The notes beneath the pieces were generated by a model. The model had not been told where the DNA came from, ran no database searches, and saw nothing but the letters and a program-made list of their open reading frames with translations. The position numbers and the translations under genes were made by a program. Shown here piece by piece: positions 49,216 to 49,919 of a DNA stretch of 49,919 nucleotides. Origin of the DNA: Allomyces macrogynus ATCC 38327 (lineage: Eukaryota; Blastocladiomycota; Blastocladiomycetes; Blastocladiales; Blastocladiaceae); NCBI GenBank assembly GCA_000151295.1, contig GG745343.1:621517-671435 (forward strand). Reading direction: 5' to 3'. Each line of letters starts with the position of its first letter. The stretch's first letter is position 1.

Positions 49216-49919
49216 ACTGGCCTGCTGCACAGCACAAGCACAAGCCCACTGCTAAACCACAACAAAAACACGCACACACACTGAGACCCACCACCACAAC
49301 ACACACACACACCTCCTCCCAAATGGAAAGCAAACATACTTTGAATTGACTGGCCAGACCATGCAGACTCCCAAAGCCAACCAGCTGGAGTGTGCATGGC
49401 CACACAGCAGCAAAGCAAGTTGTAAGACACCTGCAAGCTGTGACAACAGCGCTGGCCCACCATGCAGAGCCATGTGTGAAGACGATAATATCAAAAGAAG
49501 ATGGGCAGAGAGTGCTGCAAGCAGTGGGTCTTGGTTGGATCCACTCCAGATGGTGGCTGAACTGCACTACTGCACCAGCCAACCACACAAGGACATCAGT
49601 ACAAGCAAAATCAATTATAGCAGAGGGGCACCATGGCCACATGGGTGCTGGGAACAGCAGGAACAGCAGAGCATGACTGGATTCTCAGCACAATCTGCAC
49701 AACTGACCAGGACCCTGTCAGGTGACTGTGAGCCAGGGGACAGTGCAAGGAGGTGCGTGCAGTCCTTGGCTATTCCCTGCGGTATTTGGGTGTGCAGGTC
49801 AGCTTTTAGAAGCAGTGCAGCAGTTGGGTGGTCTGTGCATGACAGTGGCTGGGTCATACAGAAATTGGCAATTGAGCATGGCGCAAGTGGTGCGCTACAT
49901 TCTGGACATCATTCTCGAA
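49216..49919. other. end of window, no gene recognised
   Basis: Contains a CACACACAC tract at about 49270-49315 and otherwise unique sequence. Short frames on both strands have no motif. The window ends without a recognisable feature boundary. Confidence 0.4.

Noticed and set aside
48812..49642. 276-codon Gly/His/Cys-rich minus-strand frame
   Set aside because: Produced by a 36-base minisatellite that keeps all frames open; no ordered domain.
1..49919. Telomeric repeats, rRNA or tRNA genes
   Set aside because: No TTAGGG-type tandem array and no recognisable rRNA or tRNA sequence was seen by eye; a dedicated scan could still find a tRNA.

Overview
This window looks like nuclear DNA from a flagellated, probably fungal (chytrid-like) eukaryote whose accessory DNA has been colonised by mobile elements. 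The evidence is a multi-exon gene resembling the ciliary protein CFAP161, a class C-type seven-helix receptor with a BMP/PnrA-like sensor and kelch repeats (an ectodomain type known from Dictyostelium and zoosporic fungi), and short GT...AG introns, several starting GTATG. No rRNA or tRNA gene was recognised. One 100-N scaffold gap lies at 37491-37590.

Layout. 1-6.3 kb: GC- and CpG-rich host DNA with CFAP161 (+) and the sensor-kelch-7TM receptor (-). 7.0-10.97 kb: a DIRS/PAT-like tyrosine-recombinase retrotransposon cut off inside its recombinase. 10.97-23.0 kb: an integrated Polinton-like virus (PLV). Its genes are a fibre-like protein (-), a coiled-coil ORF, a 535-aa protein, a packaging ATPase, a major capsid protein, a small amphipathic protein, a penton-like minor capsid and a 32-aa membrane peptide (+). 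Then come a retroviral-type DDE integrase, a probable tyrosine recombinase in two overlapping frames and a cysteine-rich zinc protein (-), and last a primase-helicase carrying several frameshifts (+). Past it lie a perfect 23-bp inverted repeat and a degenerate iteron-like array. 23.4-29.8 kb: three blocks of 59-61-bp and ~35-bp minisatellites with two intact single-copy genes between them. 29.9-33.4 kb: a His-rich repeat protein, a frameshifted nuclease-fold/C2H2 protein, and a GDP-mannose 4,6-dehydratase fragment. 33.9-38.3 kb: a reverse-transcriptase-less DIRS-like element and an inverted partial copy of it across the gap. 38.6-41.0 kb: an intron-containing hAT transposase. 41.2-43.0 kb: the ruin of a cysteine-cluster gene of the kind associated with KDZ transposons. 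43.2-47.8 kb: a third DIRS-like element (-). 47.7-49.9 kb: an orphan broken ORF and a 36-bp minisatellite.

How it fits together. The viral block has the three expected modules (morphogenesis, integration, replication) and is unusual in appearing to carry two unrelated recombination enzymes. The mobile genes are eroded: ten of the eleven in-frame stops I located in otherwise continuous coding frames are TGA, which suggests CpG deamination of CGA arginine codons. The flanking host genes are CpG-rich and show no such decay. All functional statements are from reading motifs; no similarity search was possible.
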